NCBI GenBank assembly: GCA_028290305.1
Contig: JAQGKC010000189.1
Span: 1-64,000 of the forward strand
DNA from: Bradyrhizobium sp.
Lineage (GTDB): Bacteria > Pseudomonadota > Alphaproteobacteria > Rhizobiales > Xanthobacteraceae
Length of the DNA: 64,000 nt
Direction: 5' to 3'
Below, one piece after another: positions 8,165 through 16,582 of the stretch. The notes beneath the pieces were generated by a model. The model ran no database searches, was not told where the DNA came from, and saw nothing but the letters and a program-made list of their open reading frames with translations. Positions within the stretch are counted from its first letter, which is position 1. Every line of letters starts with the position of its first letter. The translations under genes were made by a program, and so were the position numbers.

Positions 8165-8826
8165 GATACGGCACTTCGTCGGCGGGTGCGGGAACGACTG
8201 GAGGTGGCCGCAGCCTCATATTTTTCGAGAAATTCCTCGACAGTGAGTTTCCGGAAATCGGGCAAGGCGCGGCGAAGGGTTTCATGGTCCCAGTCCCACC
8301 ACCCAAGTGCTGCGAGCCGGTTGGTCACGGCTTCCGGAAACCGCCGTCTGATCGTCCGCGCCGGATTTCCCGCCACGATGGTGTAGGCCGGGACGTCCTT
8401 GGTCACGATGGCGCCGGCCGCGACCACCGCGCCGGTGCCGACACTGCGGCCGGGCAGCACGATTGCGCCGTGCCCGATCCAGACATCGTGGCCGATATGC
8501 ACGCGATGCCTACGCCGCCACTCGAAGAACTCGGTCTCGTCACTCTCTCCCGGAAAATAGGCGCTGGCGCGATAGGTGAAGTGCGCCTGCGAGGCCCTGT
8601 CCATGGGATGATTGCCCGGGTTGATCCGGGTCATCGCCGCGATCGAGCAGAATTTTCCGATCGTCGTGTAGGTGATCTGCGCGTCGTTCACGACATAGGA
8701 ATAATTGTCCATCGCCACGTCGTGCAGAACAGTGCGCGCGCCAACCTCGCAATAGGCGCCAAGCCTGGTTTCGTGCAGTTTCGCGGTAGGGTCGATTGTC
8801 GGTTCAACCGAAAGCATTTTGCCGGC
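8161..8826 (-). CDS. Phosphonate-locus hexapeptide-repeat acyltransferase
   Basis: 221 residues from ATG at 8826 ([20 protein letters not shown]). The longer frame to 8901 would start inside the Pho box, so this start is preferred. It is a left-handed beta-helix transferase: [48 protein letters not shown], then [18 protein letters not shown] and [20 protein letters not shown]. It matches the DapH/DapD/GlmU-like family that occurs specifically in phn loci (TIGR03308 type, from memory). It probably acetylates an amino-phosphonate or intermediate, replacing PhnO, which is absent here. First gene of the leftward phn operon. Confidence 0.87.
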   Translation of the reverse strand, partial: AGKMLSVEPTIDPTAKLHETRLGAYCEVGARTVLHDVAMDNYSYVVNDAQITYTTIGKFCSIAAMTRINPGNHPMDRASQAHFTYRASAYFPGESDETEFFEWRRRHRVHIGHDVWIGHGAIVLPGRSVGTGAVVAAGAIVTKDVPAYTIVAGNPARTIRRRFPEAVTNRLAALGWWDWDHETLRRALPDFRKLTVEEFLEKYEAAATSSRSRTRRRSAVS

Positions 8827-8888
8827 CATGCGAACTTCCACAAACAAACAGCGCAGATTGATTGGCCCGCACGTCATCGATGGGGTTG

Positions 8889-8916
8889 ATGACAGTGTCA
8901 TGACGTATGGATGACA
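8889..8916 (-). promoter_or_regulatory. Pho box with three half-sites (PhoB site) for the leftward phn operon
   Basis: On the minus strand TGTCAT, CGTCAT and TGTCAT occur exactly 11 bp apart (plus-strand ATGACA 8889-8894, ATGACG 8900-8905, ATGACA 8911-8916). Direct TGTCA repeats spaced by 11 bp are the defining feature of PhoB sites. Three in a row would allow one and a half to two PhoB dimers. The site is 63 bp upstream of the transferase start at 8826. Confidence 0.8.
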
Positions 8917-8955
8917 CCGATCTCCGATGTGGACGGCGGCCGCACCGCAGCACGA

Positions 8956-8973
8956 CCGTCACACAACTGTTAA
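8956..8973 (+). promoter_or_regulatory. Pho box upstream of phnC
   Basis: CCGTCACACAACTGTTAA fits the 7-4-7 PhoB consensus (CTGTCAT-AWAW-CTGTMAY) with few mismatches. It lies 47 bp upstream of the phnC start, in the plus orientation. Together with the box at 8889-8916 it makes a divergent, phosphate-controlled promoter region. Confidence 0.7.
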
Positions 8974-9019
8974 ATCCAGACGTTAGCGATGAAGACAGCT
9001 ACGCGTTCTGGAGCATTGC

Positions 9020-9835
9020 ATGCTGGTGGTGGAAGGTTTGACGTGCCGGTTCGGCACAAAAGCCGCGGTTGACAATGCGTCGTTCTCGATCGCGCCGGGC
9101 GCTTTTGTCGGCGTGATCGGCCGTTCCGGCGCCGGCAAGTCCACCTTGCTGCGAATGATCAATCGCCTCGCTGAGCCGACTGCGGGGCGAATTGTGTTCC
9201 AAGGCCTGGATGTCACGGCGTTGCGCGGCAGGAATTTGCGGCTATGGCGCGCACGGTCGGCCATGATCTTTCAGCAATTCAATCTGGTCGGCCGTCTCGA
9301 TGTCCTGACCAATGTGTTGATGGGGCGGCTTGCCGGGATCCCGTCCTGGCAGTCGTTGACGCAGCTTTGGCCCGAGAAAGACAAGGCGCTGGCGATGTCG
9401 GCCCTTGAGCAGTTCGACATGGCCTCGCTTGCCGCGCAACGCGCGGACCAGCTCTCCGGCGGTCAGCAACAACGCGTCGCGATCGCGCGCGCGCTGGTAC
9501 AGGAACCGGACATCATTCTTGCCGACGAGCCGATCGCGTCGCTGGATCCACGCAATACCCGGATTGTGATGGACGCCCTGCTGCGCATCAACAAGCATTT
9601 CGGCATCACCGTGCTCTGCAACCTGCATTCGCTCGATCTGGCGCGGACCTACTGCGATCGTCTGATCGGGATGTCGTCGGGTCGCGTGGTGTTCGACGGC
9701 GCGCCGGCCGCGCTGACCGACCACATCGCGCGCGAGCTTTACGATCTCGAGGCGAACGAGGTGATGGGCGCAGCGCAGGAGCACGCGCCTGCCGATACCA
9801 GCATTCCGGCTCTCGGCACGGCCGCCGCGGCCTGA
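9020..9835 (+). CDS. phnC: Phosphonate ABC transporter ATPase PhnC
   Basis: 271 residues. ABC ATPase with Walker [11 protein letters not shown]-loop MIFQQFNLV, signature [15 protein letters not shown], Walker B IILADEP and switch His in NLHSLD. The sequence between Walker A and signature ([15 protein letters not shown]) is typical of PhnC. It energises import of phosphonates at the inner membrane with PhnD and two PhnE permeases encoded downstream. First gene after the Pho box at 8956-8973. The C-terminal 25 residues are Ala-rich and probably flexible. Confidence 0.95.
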   Translation: MLVVEGLTCRFGTKAAVDNASFSIAPGAFVGVIGRSGAGKSTLLRMINRLAEPTAGRIVFQGLDVTALRGRNLRLWRARSAMIFQQFNLVGRLDVLTNVLMGRLAGIPSWQSLTQLWPEKDKALAMSALEQFDMASLAAQRADQLSGGQQQRVAIARALVQEPDIILADEPIASLDPRNTRIVMDALLRINKHFGITVLCNLHSLDLARTYCDRLIGMSSGRVVFDGAPAALTDHIARELYDLEANEVMGAAQEHAPADTSIPALGTAAAA

Positions 9836-9924
9836 GTATCGCGTCTGTGAAAGGCGGTCCATTGCAAACCTGCAATGGGTCGGTCCCGCTACAAGCAACA
9901 GGCTACAACAGCAAAGAGGGCGTC

Positions 9925-10857
9925 ATGATCAATCGTCGGACTATCATTATGAGTGCTGCGCTGCTGGCATTCACTGCCTCAGCGGCGTCGGCGCAGGAGT
10001 GGAAGGCAAAATATCCCGAGATCACCTTCGCGGTGATCCCTGCCGAGAACGGATCGGGCGTGACCGAACGCTTCACGCCGTTTGTGAACTATCTGTCGAA
10101 GGAACTCGGCATCAAGGTCAATCTGCGTGTCGCCAACGACTATGCGGCTGTGATCGAAGGACAGCGCGCCGGCAACATCCAGATCGGCTACTACGGTCCG
10201 GCGTCTTTTGCGCGCGCGCGCGTCACCGGCGTCAAGACCGACGCTTTCGTGATCGATGTCAACGCCGACGGCTCCAAAGGCTACTACTCGGTGTTCTATG
10301 TTCTCGCCAAGAGCCCATACCAGAAGCTTGAGGATCTGAAGGGAAAGAATCTCGGTCTCGTCGATCCCAATTCGACCTCCGGCAACAACATGCCGCGCTT
10401 CAAGATGAACCAGATGGGGATCGATCCCGATTCATTTTTCTCGCAGGTGGTTTTCACCGGAAGTCATGAGAACGCCGTGCTGGCGCTGGCGCAGGGCACC
10501 GTCGACGTTGCCGCCAATTGGTGGAATGCCGACGACGATTCCAACCTGACGCGTATGCTTTCCAAGAACATGGTCAAGTCGAGCGACGGCACGCCGTTGA
10601 AGAAGGAAGATTTCCGCGTCATCGTGAAGTCTGATCTGATCATCAACTCGCCCTATGCCTATCTCAGCGACTTGCCTGAAGACATGAAGGCCGCGATCAA
10701 GAAGGCGTTCCTTGAGGCTCCGGAAAAGGACAAGGACGCGTTCAAGAAGCTTTCCGACGGCAAGAACCTGCCGTGGCAGCCGGTCACCAACGAAGACTAT
10801 AACAAGACCATTGAGCTGATTAAATTCGTCGACAATCTGCGCAAGAAGGCATCCTGA
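9925..10857 (+). CDS. phnD: Phosphonate ABC transporter periplasmic binding protein PhnD
   Basis: 310 residues from ATG at 9925, preceded by AGAGGG; the frame is open upstream but a signal peptide begins here (MINRRTIIMSAALLAFTASA, cleavage near ASAQ-EW). Family motifs: ENGSGVTERFTPFVNYLSKELG, IQIGYYGPASFARA, LVDPNSTSGNNMPRF, and AANWWNADDDSNL. It captures phosphonates in the periplasm for PhnCE. A terminator-like hairpin follows at once (10876-10908), which would allow more binding protein than permease to be made. Confidence 0.95.
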   Translation: MINRRTIIMSAALLAFTASAASAQEWKAKYPEITFAVIPAENGSGVTERFTPFVNYLSKELGIKVNLRVANDYAAVIEGQRAGNIQIGYYGPASFARARVTGVKTDAFVIDVNADGSKGYYSVFYVLAKSPYQKLEDLKGKNLGLVDPNSTSGNNMPRFKMNQMGIDPDSFFSQVVFTGSHENAVLALAQGTVDVAANWWNADDDSNLTRMLSKNMVKSSDGTPLKKEDFRVIVKSDLIINSPYAYLSDLPEDMKAAIKKAFLEAPEKDKDAFKKLSDGKNLPWQPVTNEDYNKTIELIKFVDNLRKKAS

Positions 10858-10875
10858 TTGCGGGATATGAAGCAA

Positions 10876-10908
10876 GAGCCGGGTCCGTCGACCCGGCTCT
10901 TTATTTAT
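10876..10908 (+). terminator. Intrinsic terminator or attenuator between phnD and phnE1
   Basis: Perfect 9-bp stem GAGCCGGGT (10876-10884) and ACCCGGCTC (10891-10899) with a 6-nt loop, followed by a U-rich run TTTATTTA. It sits 18 bp after the phnD stop and inside the operon, so partial readthrough is likely. It may also protect the 3' end of the phnCD message. Confidence 0.8.
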
Positions 10909-10934
10909 GTTGATGCGTTGAAGATACCGGTCTC

Positions 10935-11819
10935 ATGACATCAGCCGTATCCATTCTTCCCAGCCCGCAGCTCGCCGCGCTCAACGAAACCTATCGCAAG
11001 GCCGTTGCGCGAAAGCGCCTGCGTATTGCGCTGGGTGCCGCGGCATTCTTTGCCGCTCTCGCGATTGCCTCGGTCGGGGCGGAAGTGAACCTGCGGACGC
11101 TGTTCACCTACTTCGGACATTTCGTCAGCTATTTCGATCGCATCCTGACCCTGGAGGACGGCACGCGGGTCTGGACCAATGTCGCCGAGTGGCTCTGGGG
11201 CTGGCGGAAATGGTCGCTGCTGCTGGGCGAGACAATCCTGATCAGCTATGTCGGCACGTTATCCGGGGCCGTGCTGGCCTTCGCGCTTAATTTTCTTGCG
11301 GCGGAAAACACCTCGCCTGGACCTTGGCTCCGCTTCGCCGTCAAGCGCTTCATGGAATTCTGTCGGACGGTTCCCGATATTGTTTTCGCACTGATCTTCG
11401 TCATTGCGTTCGGCCTTGGTCCGATGGCGGGCGTTCTCGCCATTGCGATCCATTCCATCGGCGCGCTCGGCAAGCAATACGCGGAAATTGTCGAGAACAT
11501 CGACATGAAACCGGTCGAAGGGGTGCGATCCACCGGCGCAGGCTGGGTCTCCTGCATGCGGTTCGCCGTTTTGCCGCAGGTGGTGGCGGGCTTCGCCAGT
11601 TACACGCTGCTTCGCTTCGAGATCAATGTGCGCAGCGCCTCCGTCATGGGCTTTGTCGGCGCCGGCGGCATCGGGATGGAGCTCGTGGTGGCGATCCGCA
11701 AGTTTTATTATTCGGATGTCAGCGCGATCCTGCTGATGATTATTCTCACCGTCTTTGTCATCGACATCGGCACCGGATGGATACGCGGGCGGTTGTTCGG
11801 CGAGGACCGGCGCGCATGA
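10935..11819 (+). CDS. phnE: Phosphonate ABC transporter permease PhnE (first)
   Basis: 294 residues. Inner-membrane permease with a cytosolic N-terminus and several hydrophobic segments (for example LRIALGAAAFFAALAIASV, ISYVGTLSGAVLAFALNF). The binding-protein-dependent transport motif is present: SIGALGKQYAEIVENIDMKP and STGAGWVSCMRFAVLPQ, followed by ASVMGFVGAGGIGMEL. Two PhnE proteins form the channel in this operon. Its stop overlaps the start of the second phnE by 4 bp (ATGA), so translation is coupled. Confidence 0.94.
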   Translation: MTSAVSILPSPQLAALNETYRKAVARKRLRIALGAAAFFAALAIASVGAEVNLRTLFTYFGHFVSYFDRILTLEDGTRVWTNVAEWLWGWRKWSLLLGETILISYVGTLSGAVLAFALNFLAAENTSPGPWLRFAVKRFMEFCRTVPDIVFALIFVIAFGLGPMAGVLAIAIHSIGALGKQYAEIVENIDMKPVEGVRSTGAGWVSCMRFAVLPQVVAGFASYTLLRFEINVRSASVMGFVGAGGIGMELVVAIRKFYYSDVSAILLMIILTVFVIDIGTGWIRGRLFGEDRRA

Positions 11820-12664
11820 CCAGATTGTCAACGCCGGATTCCGACGATCTGCGCGCCCGGTATCCTGCGGTTTTCGACAGGCCGGCATCCGCGCGGCTGG
11901 CCATGCCGGCGATGATGCTGGGCGCGATCGGCATTTTCGCGTTCGGCCTGGTGCATCTGGGCTTCTCGCCGGCGCGGATGCTCAACGGCCTTCATCAGCT
12001 TGGCTGGATCACGCTGATGATGATGCCGCCCGATCCCGGCTCGTCGCTGCCGCTCTATCTACGCGCGCTCGGCGAAACCCTGTCGATCGCGCTGCTTGGA
12101 ACCACGCTTGCAGCGGTGTTCGCGCTGCCGGTCAGCCTGCTGGCGGCAAAGAACATCGTGCCCTCGATTTTTTTTCGCTTTCCCGTTCGCCGCTTTCTCG
12201 ATTCGATCCGCGGCGTCGATACGCTGATCTGGGCACTGGTCTGGATCAATGTGGTTGGTCTTGGGCCCTTTGCCGGCGTGCTGGCGATCGCGGTGTCGGA
12301 TTTCGGCGCGCTCGGCAAGCTGTTCTCCGAAGCCATCGAGGCCGCCGACCGGAAACAGGTCGAAGGCATTCGTGCATCCGGCGGCAATGCGCTGCACGAA
12401 ATACGCTTCGGCCTGATGCCGCAGGTATTTCCCGTCATCGCCGGGCAGGTGCTCTATTTCATCGAATCGAACACCCGCTCGGCCACCATCATCGGCATCG
12501 TCGGCGCCGGCGGCATCGGCCTGCAACTGGCCGAACAAATCCGCGTGCTGGAATGGCAAAAGGTGTCGTTCCTGATCCTGATGGTGCTGGTGGCGGTTGC
12601 CGTGATCGACTGGATATCGAGCAAGCTCCGCTTCGCGATCATTGGGCGACGCGCGGTCGTGTGA
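11816..12664 (+). CDS. phnE: Phosphonate ABC transporter permease PhnE (second)
   Basis: 282 residues from ATG at 11816, overlapping the phnE1 stop (ATGA). The frame stays open upstream inside phnE1, but that part is out-of-frame shadow. Permease motifs: ALGETLSIALLGTTLAA, DTLIWALVWINVVGLGPFAG, DFGALGKLFSEAIEAADRKQ, IRASGGNALHEIRFGLMPQ, and IIGIVGAGGIGLQLAEQI. It pairs with PhnE1 in the inner membrane. It ends 7 bp before the convergent phnF gene. Confidence 0.94.
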   Translation: MTRLSTPDSDDLRARYPAVFDRPASARLAMPAMMLGAIGIFAFGLVHLGFSPARMLNGLHQLGWITLMMMPPDPGSSLPLYLRALGETLSIALLGTTLAAVFALPVSLLAAKNIVPSIFFRFPVRRFLDSIRGVDTLIWALVWINVVGLGPFAGVLAIAVSDFGALGKLFSEAIEAADRKQVEGIRASGGNALHEIRFGLMPQVFPVIAGQVLYFIESNTRSATIIGIVGAGGIGLQLAEQIRVLEWQKVSFLILMVLVAVAVIDWISSKLRFAIIGRRAVV

Positions 12665-12671
12665 CGCGCGT

Positions 12672-13400
12672 CTAACTATTCTCGACGAGGAATTCGATAC
12701 GCTCGGCGGCAAAGCGCGCGCGCGTCGTCAGCAGCGGCTTTCCGTCGGTGTCGACGTCGGTAGAGTCGACCACGAGAATGGGGCGGCCGAGCGCAAGGTC
12801 CAGCCGCGTGGCGTCGGTGGCGTCGACGATCGCCGCGGTGACGCGGGTGGAAGCCCGGCGATAGTCGCGAATACCATAATGCGCCAGCAATTTTGTCGTC
12901 GAGCGCACGCGCTCGTAGATGCGCCCCGCGCCGGGAAAACGCTCCGCGGCGAGCCAGGTGGTGCCGACGCAAATCGGCGTGCGGTCGGCCAATCTTAACG
13001 CCTCGATCCGGATCAGCGGCGCGCCGGTCTTCAGGCCGAGCTGCCGCGCCAGTTCGCGCGTCGCCGGTTCCTCGGAAGCGCCGATCAATTGGCCGCGCGG
13101 CTCCCGGCCGCCGGCGCCGACAATCTCGGAAAATCGCGTGCGCGAGCGCAGCGGATAGGCAAGCCGTGGCGCCTCCACATAGGTGCCGCTGCCGCGCTCG
13201 GCGCGCACCAGGCCGCGCTCGGCCAGTGTCGCCAGCGCTCTGCGCACGGTGTGGCGGTTGACGCGATAGGTCTCGGCAATTTCGATCTCGCCCGGCAGCC
13301 GTTCGCCCGCGGCAAAGCTGCCATTGGCGATGCCGCGCTCGATCCCGTCGGCGACCTGCCGCCACAACGCTACGCCGGAAGCCGCGTCCTGCACGCTCAT
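12672..13400 (-). CDS. phnF: GntR/HutC-family regulator PhnF
   Basis: 242 residues. N-terminal winged helix-turn-helix (LWRQVADGIERGIANGSF, GERLPGEIEIAETYRVNRHT, RRALATLAERGLVRAERGSG) and a C-terminal UTRA effector domain (RFSEIVGAGGREPRG to the end). PhnF proteins repress phn genes; the ligand is unknown for this one. It is divergent from phnG, and a perfect 32-bp palindrome lies between them at 13472-13503. It is convergent with phnE2. Confidence 0.93.
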   Translation of the reverse strand: MSVQDAASGVALWRQVADGIERGIANGSFAAGERLPGEIEIAETYRVNRHTVRRALATLAERGLVRAERGSGTYVEAPRLAYPLRSRTRFSEIVGAGGREPRGQLIGASEEPATRELARQLGLKTGAPLIRIEALRLADRTPICVGTTWLAAERFPGAGRIYERVRSTTKLLAHYGIRDYRRASTRVTAAIVDATDATRLDLALGRPILVVDSTDVDTDGKPLLTTRARFAAERIEFLVENS

Positions 13401-13442
13401 CAGGCTGGGAAGCCAGGGAAGGGCATGGAAAAAATCATCCTT

Positions 13443-13460
13443 CTGTCACGAAACAGTCAT
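13443..13460 (+). promoter_or_regulatory. Pho box upstream of phnG
   Basis: CTGTCACGAAACAGTCAT matches the PhoB 7-4-7 consensus closely (half-sites CTGTCAC and CAGTCAT). A possible -10 element TATCAA (13471-13476) begins 10 bp after the box, the usual distance in PhoB-activated promoters, and it overlaps the left arm of the PhnF palindrome. Confidence 0.75.
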
Positions 13461-13471
13461 GGCGCTTCGCT

Positions 13472-13503
13472 ATCAAGTTGTCTAGTATCATAGACAACTT
13501 GAT
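13472..13503. promoter_or_regulatory. Probable PhnF operator: perfect 13-bp inverted repeat
   Basis: ATCAAGTTGTCTA (13472-13484), spacer GTATCA, TAGACAACTTGAT (13491-13503): both arms match perfectly. It lies 15 bp before the phnG start and 71 bp from the phnF start, over the likely -10 and transcript start of the phnG operon. GntR/HutC regulators bind short palindromes containing GTCTA/TAGAC, so a repressor roadblock by PhnF is the likely function. Confidence 0.8.
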
Positions 13504-13518
13504 TTCGGCAAGGTTGAT

Positions 13519-13980
13519 ATGACCGCGGTGGACAAAAACGGCAAACAGGCGCAGCGCAAAGCGGCGATGGCGGTGCTCGCGCATTCCGATGCGGCTGACA
13601 TTGCCGGACATCTCGACGCGATCGCGGTACCTTCTTACGAAAACCTGCGCGAGCCGGAAAATGGCCTGGTGATGGTGCGCGGGCGTATCGGCGGCGACGG
13701 CGCGCCGTTCAATCTCGGCGAGGCCACGGTGTCACGCGCCGCCGTCCGCCTTTCAACCGGCGAAGTCGGTTTCGGTTACACGCTCGGCCGTGATCGGGCG
13801 AAGGCGCGGATGATCGCGTTGTGCGATGCCATGATCCAGTCGAATGAATATGCAGATGCCGTAGAGGCAAAAATCGTGGGACCGCTGCGAACGCAGATGA
13901 TCTCCGAACAGAACCGAACAGCGGCGGAGACCGCGGCGACGCGGGTTGATTTCTACACGCTGGTGCGCGGTGAGGGCTGA
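13519..13980 (+). CDS. phnG: C-P lyase subunit PhnG
   Basis: 153 residues. PhnG motifs: RKAAMAVLAHSDAADI, ENGLVMVRGRIGGDGAPFNL, GEATVSRAAVRLSTGEVGFGY, GRDRAKARMIALCDA. With PhnH, PhnI and PhnJ it forms the C-P lyase core complex; with PhnI and PhnL it displaces adenine from ATP to make ribosyl phosphonate triphosphate. First gene of the phnGHIJKLMN operon, 3 bp before phnH. Confidence 0.95.
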   Translation: MTAVDKNGKQAQRKAAMAVLAHSDAADIAGHLDAIAVPSYENLREPENGLVMVRGRIGGDGAPFNLGEATVSRAAVRLSTGEVGFGYTLGRDRAKARMIALCDAMIQSNEYADAVEAKIVGPLRTQMISEQNRTAAETAATRVDFYTLVRGEG

Positions 13981-13983
13981 GCG

Positions 13984-14592
13984 ATGACAACAGTTGCCGA
14001 ACTGCCGGCAGGATTTGCGGACAAGGTGTTGTCGGCGCAGTCGACGTTCCGTTCCGTGATGGATGCGATGGCGCGCCCGGGCAGCGTCCAGCGCATCGTA
14101 GCCGCCGCCGGTACGCCTGCCGCGATGATGCGCGGCACCGCCGCCATTGCGCTGACATTGTTCGATCACGACACGCCGGTGTGGCTCGATCCGCTGATGG
14201 CCGAGACGTCGGATGTCGCGAAATGGCTCAAATTTCACACCAGCGCACCGGTAGTCGGAGATTCCTCCATCTGCAGTTTCGCGGTGGCAGGTGATGCCAG
14301 CGCGCTTCCTCCTCTGGATCGCTTTTCGTTCGGCAGCAATAAATACCCCGATCGTTCAACCACGCTGATCCTGCAGATCGAAAGCCTGGCGCAAGGTCCC
14401 ACATTCGAATTGCGCGGCCCCGGCATCGACGGCACTGCGGTTTTGCAGGCCTCGATTCAGCCCACGGATTTGTTCGGGCGGCTTACCATTAACGCCGCGC
14501 TGTTTCCGCGCGGCATCGATGTCGTGCTGGTGGCCGAGGATACCATTGTTGCGATCCCGCGCACCGCGCGGCTCGTCGCGAAGGGAGACTAA
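13984..14592 (+). CDS. phnH: C-P lyase subunit PhnH
   Basis: 202 residues. Family features: QSTFRSVMDAMARPGSVQRI near the N-terminus, AAMMRGTAAIALTLFDHDTP, and a C-terminal GIDVVLVAEDTIVAIPRTAR. PhnH is the PLP-transferase-like structural subunit of the cytosolic C-P lyase core and binds as a dimer of pseudo-symmetric chains. Starts 3 bp after phnG and ends 2 bp before phnI. Confidence 0.94.
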   Translation: MTTVAELPAGFADKVLSAQSTFRSVMDAMARPGSVQRIVAAAGTPAAMMRGTAAIALTLFDHDTPVWLDPLMAETSDVAKWLKFHTSAPVVGDSSICSFAVAGDASALPPLDRFSFGSNKYPDRSTTLILQIESLAQGPTFELRGPGIDGTAVLQASIQPTDLFGRLTINAALFPRGIDVVLVAEDTIVAIPRTARLVAKGD

Positions 14593-14594
14593 GC

Positions 14595-15701
14595 ATGTAT
14601 GTCGCCGTCAAGGGCGGTGAGCGCGCCATCGAGAACGCCCATAGGCTGCTGGCGCATGAGCGCCGTGGCGATCGTGAGGTTCCGGAAGTCTCGCTCGCCC
14701 AGATCTCCGAGCAACTCAGCCTTGGCGTCGATCGCGTCATGACCGAGGGCTCGCTGTATGATCGCGAACTCGCAGCGCTCGCCATCAAGCAGGCCCGCGG
14801 CGACATGATCGAGGCGATCTTTCTGGTGCGGGCTTTCCGCGCCACATTGCCGCGGTTCGGCGCGACCGAACCGGTCGATACCGCTGACATGCAGGTGCGG
14901 CGTAGAATCTCCTCGACGTTCAAGGACATTCCGGGAGGTCAGATTCTCGGTCCCACCTTCGACTACACCCATCGCCTGCTCGATCCGCAACTGGCCGACG
15001 GCCTGGTTCCCGAACCGCCCGCAACATCGGAGGCATCCCCCGTAGCGATGCCGCGCGTCACCGACATTCTCGGCCGCGACGGTTTGATTGAGCCTTCGCC
15101 CAAAGCAGATGTTGATTCGCCAGTGGGTGATCTCACACGCGAGCCGCTCAGTTTCCCCGCGGACCGCGATCTGCGGCTGCAGAACCTGGCGCGCGCCGAT
15201 GAAGGTTTTTTGCTTGCGCTGGGTTATTCGTCGCAACGCGGCTACGGCCGCAACCATCCATTTGCCGGCGAAATCCGGCTCGGTGAAGTCGAAGTGGAAT
15301 TTGCCGCCGAAGATGTCGGTTTCGCTGTTCCGCTTGGATCGATCACGCTGACCGAATGCCAGATGGTCAACCAGTTCAAGGGCTCGGCCACCGAGGCGCC
15401 GTGCTTTACGCGCGGTTACGGTCTCGCCTTCGGGCACAGCGAACGCAAGACCATGTCGATGGCGCTGGTGGACCGCACGCTGCGGGCCCGAGAACTCGGC
15501 GAAGAAGTTCTCGCTCCCGCCCAGGACGAGGAATTCGTGATGTCGCACTCCGACAATGTGCAGGCGACCGGCTTTGTCGAGCATCTCAAGCTGCCGCATT
15601 ATGTGGACTTCCAGTCCGAACTCGGCCTGTTGCGTAAACTGCGCAAGGAGTTCGCCGAGGCGGCGGATAGTTCGTCGCCGATGCAGGAAGCCGCCGAATG
15701 A
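14595..15701 (+). CDS. phnI: C-P lyase subunit PhnI
   Basis: 368 residues, normal for the family. It starts MYVAVKGGERAIENAHRLL, the conserved PhnI N-terminus, and carries SLAQISEQLSLGVDRVMTEG, YSSQRGYGRNHPFAGEIR and ECQMVNQFKGSATEAPCFTRGYG. PhnI is the nucleosidase-like core subunit that, with PhnG and PhnL, couples phosphonate to C1 of ribose. Its last codons overlap phnJ by 4 bp. Confidence 0.95.
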   Translation: MYVAVKGGERAIENAHRLLAHERRGDREVPEVSLAQISEQLSLGVDRVMTEGSLYDRELAALAIKQARGDMIEAIFLVRAFRATLPRFGATEPVDTADMQVRRRISSTFKDIPGGQILGPTFDYTHRLLDPQLADGLVPEPPATSEASPVAMPRVTDILGRDGLIEPSPKADVDSPVGDLTREPLSFPADRDLRLQNLARADEGFLLALGYSSQRGYGRNHPFAGEIRLGEVEVEFAAEDVGFAVPLGSITLTECQMVNQFKGSATEAPCFTRGYGLAFGHSERKTMSMALVDRTLRARELGEEVLAPAQDEEFVMSHSDNVQATGFVEHLKLPHYVDFQSELGLLRKLRKEFAEAADSSSPMQEAAE

Positions 15702-16582
15702 ACGCGCCGACCTATAATTTCGCCTACCTCGATGAGCAGACCAAGCGGATGATCCGCCGAGCGATCCTGAAGGCAATCGCGATTCCCGGTTATCAAGTGC
15801 CGTTCGCCAGCCGCGAGATGCCGATGCCCTATGGCTGGGGCACCGGCGGCGTGCAGGTGACGGCCGCGATCCTTGGTCCCGATGATGTGCTGAAGGTGAT
15901 CGATCAGGGCTCCGATGACACCACCAACGCGATCTCGATCCGCAAGTTTTTCGCCAAGACCGCGGGCGTGGCGACGACAACGAACACCGCCGACGCTACC
16001 GTGATCCAGACTAGGCATCGCATTCCCGAAGCGCCGCTGCATGGCGGGCAGGTACTGGTCTATCAGGTGCCGATCCCCGAACCGCTGCGTTTCCTTGAGC
16101 CGCGCGAGACCGAGACGCGCCGGATGCACGCGCTCGGCGAATACGGGCTGATGCATGTCAAACTCTACGAAGACATCGCGCGTTTCGGTCACATCGCCAC
16201 ATCCTATGCCTATCCGGTGAAGGTGAATGAGCGCTACGTGATGGACCCGTCGCCGACGCCGAAATTCGACAATCCGAAGATGGACAATTGTCCGGCGCTG
16301 CAACTGTTCGGCGCCGGCCGTGAAAAGCGGATCTATGCGATCCCGCCCCACACCTCGGTGGTATCGCTGGATTTTGAGGATCATCCGTTCACGCGTTACC
16401 GTTTCGACGCGCCGTGCGCGCTGTGTGGCGCCGATGCTTCTTACCTCGATGAGATCGTCACCGACGCCAAGGGCAGCCGGATGTTCGTCTGCTCCGACAC
16501 GGATTACTGCGAGACCCGCCAGACGAGGGGTCACCGCGGCAGCGAAAGCGCAGCTCCGCATAAGGAGAGCGCGCATGGCTAA
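15698..16582 (+). CDS. phnJ: Radical SAM C-P lyase PhnJ
   Basis: 294 residues. PhnJ cleaves the C-P bond of ribose 5-phosphate 1-phosphonate by radical SAM chemistry, releasing alkane and cyclic phosphate. The non-canonical cysteine set is complete: C240 and C243 (PCALCGA), C265 and C271 (FVCSDTDYC), one position off E. coli C241/C244/C266/C272. The glycyl-radical residue is Gly31 in AIPGYQVPF. ATGA overlap with phnI and an 8-bp overlap with phnK show coupled translation. All catalytic residues known from E. coli are present, so an active enzyme is expected. Confidence 0.96.
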   Translation: MNAPTYNFAYLDEQTKRMIRRAILKAIAIPGYQVPFASREMPMPYGWGTGGVQVTAAILGPDDVLKVIDQGSDDTTNAISIRKFFAKTAGVATTTNTADATVIQTRHRIPEAPLHGGQVLVYQVPIPEPLRFLEPRETETRRMHALGEYGLMHVKLYEDIARFGHIATSYAYPVKVNERYVMDPSPTPKFDNPKMDNCPALQLFGAGREKRIYAIPPHTSVVSLDFEDHPFTRYRFDAPCALCGADASYLDEIVTDAKGSRMFVCSDTDYCETRQTRGHRGSESAAPHKESAHG

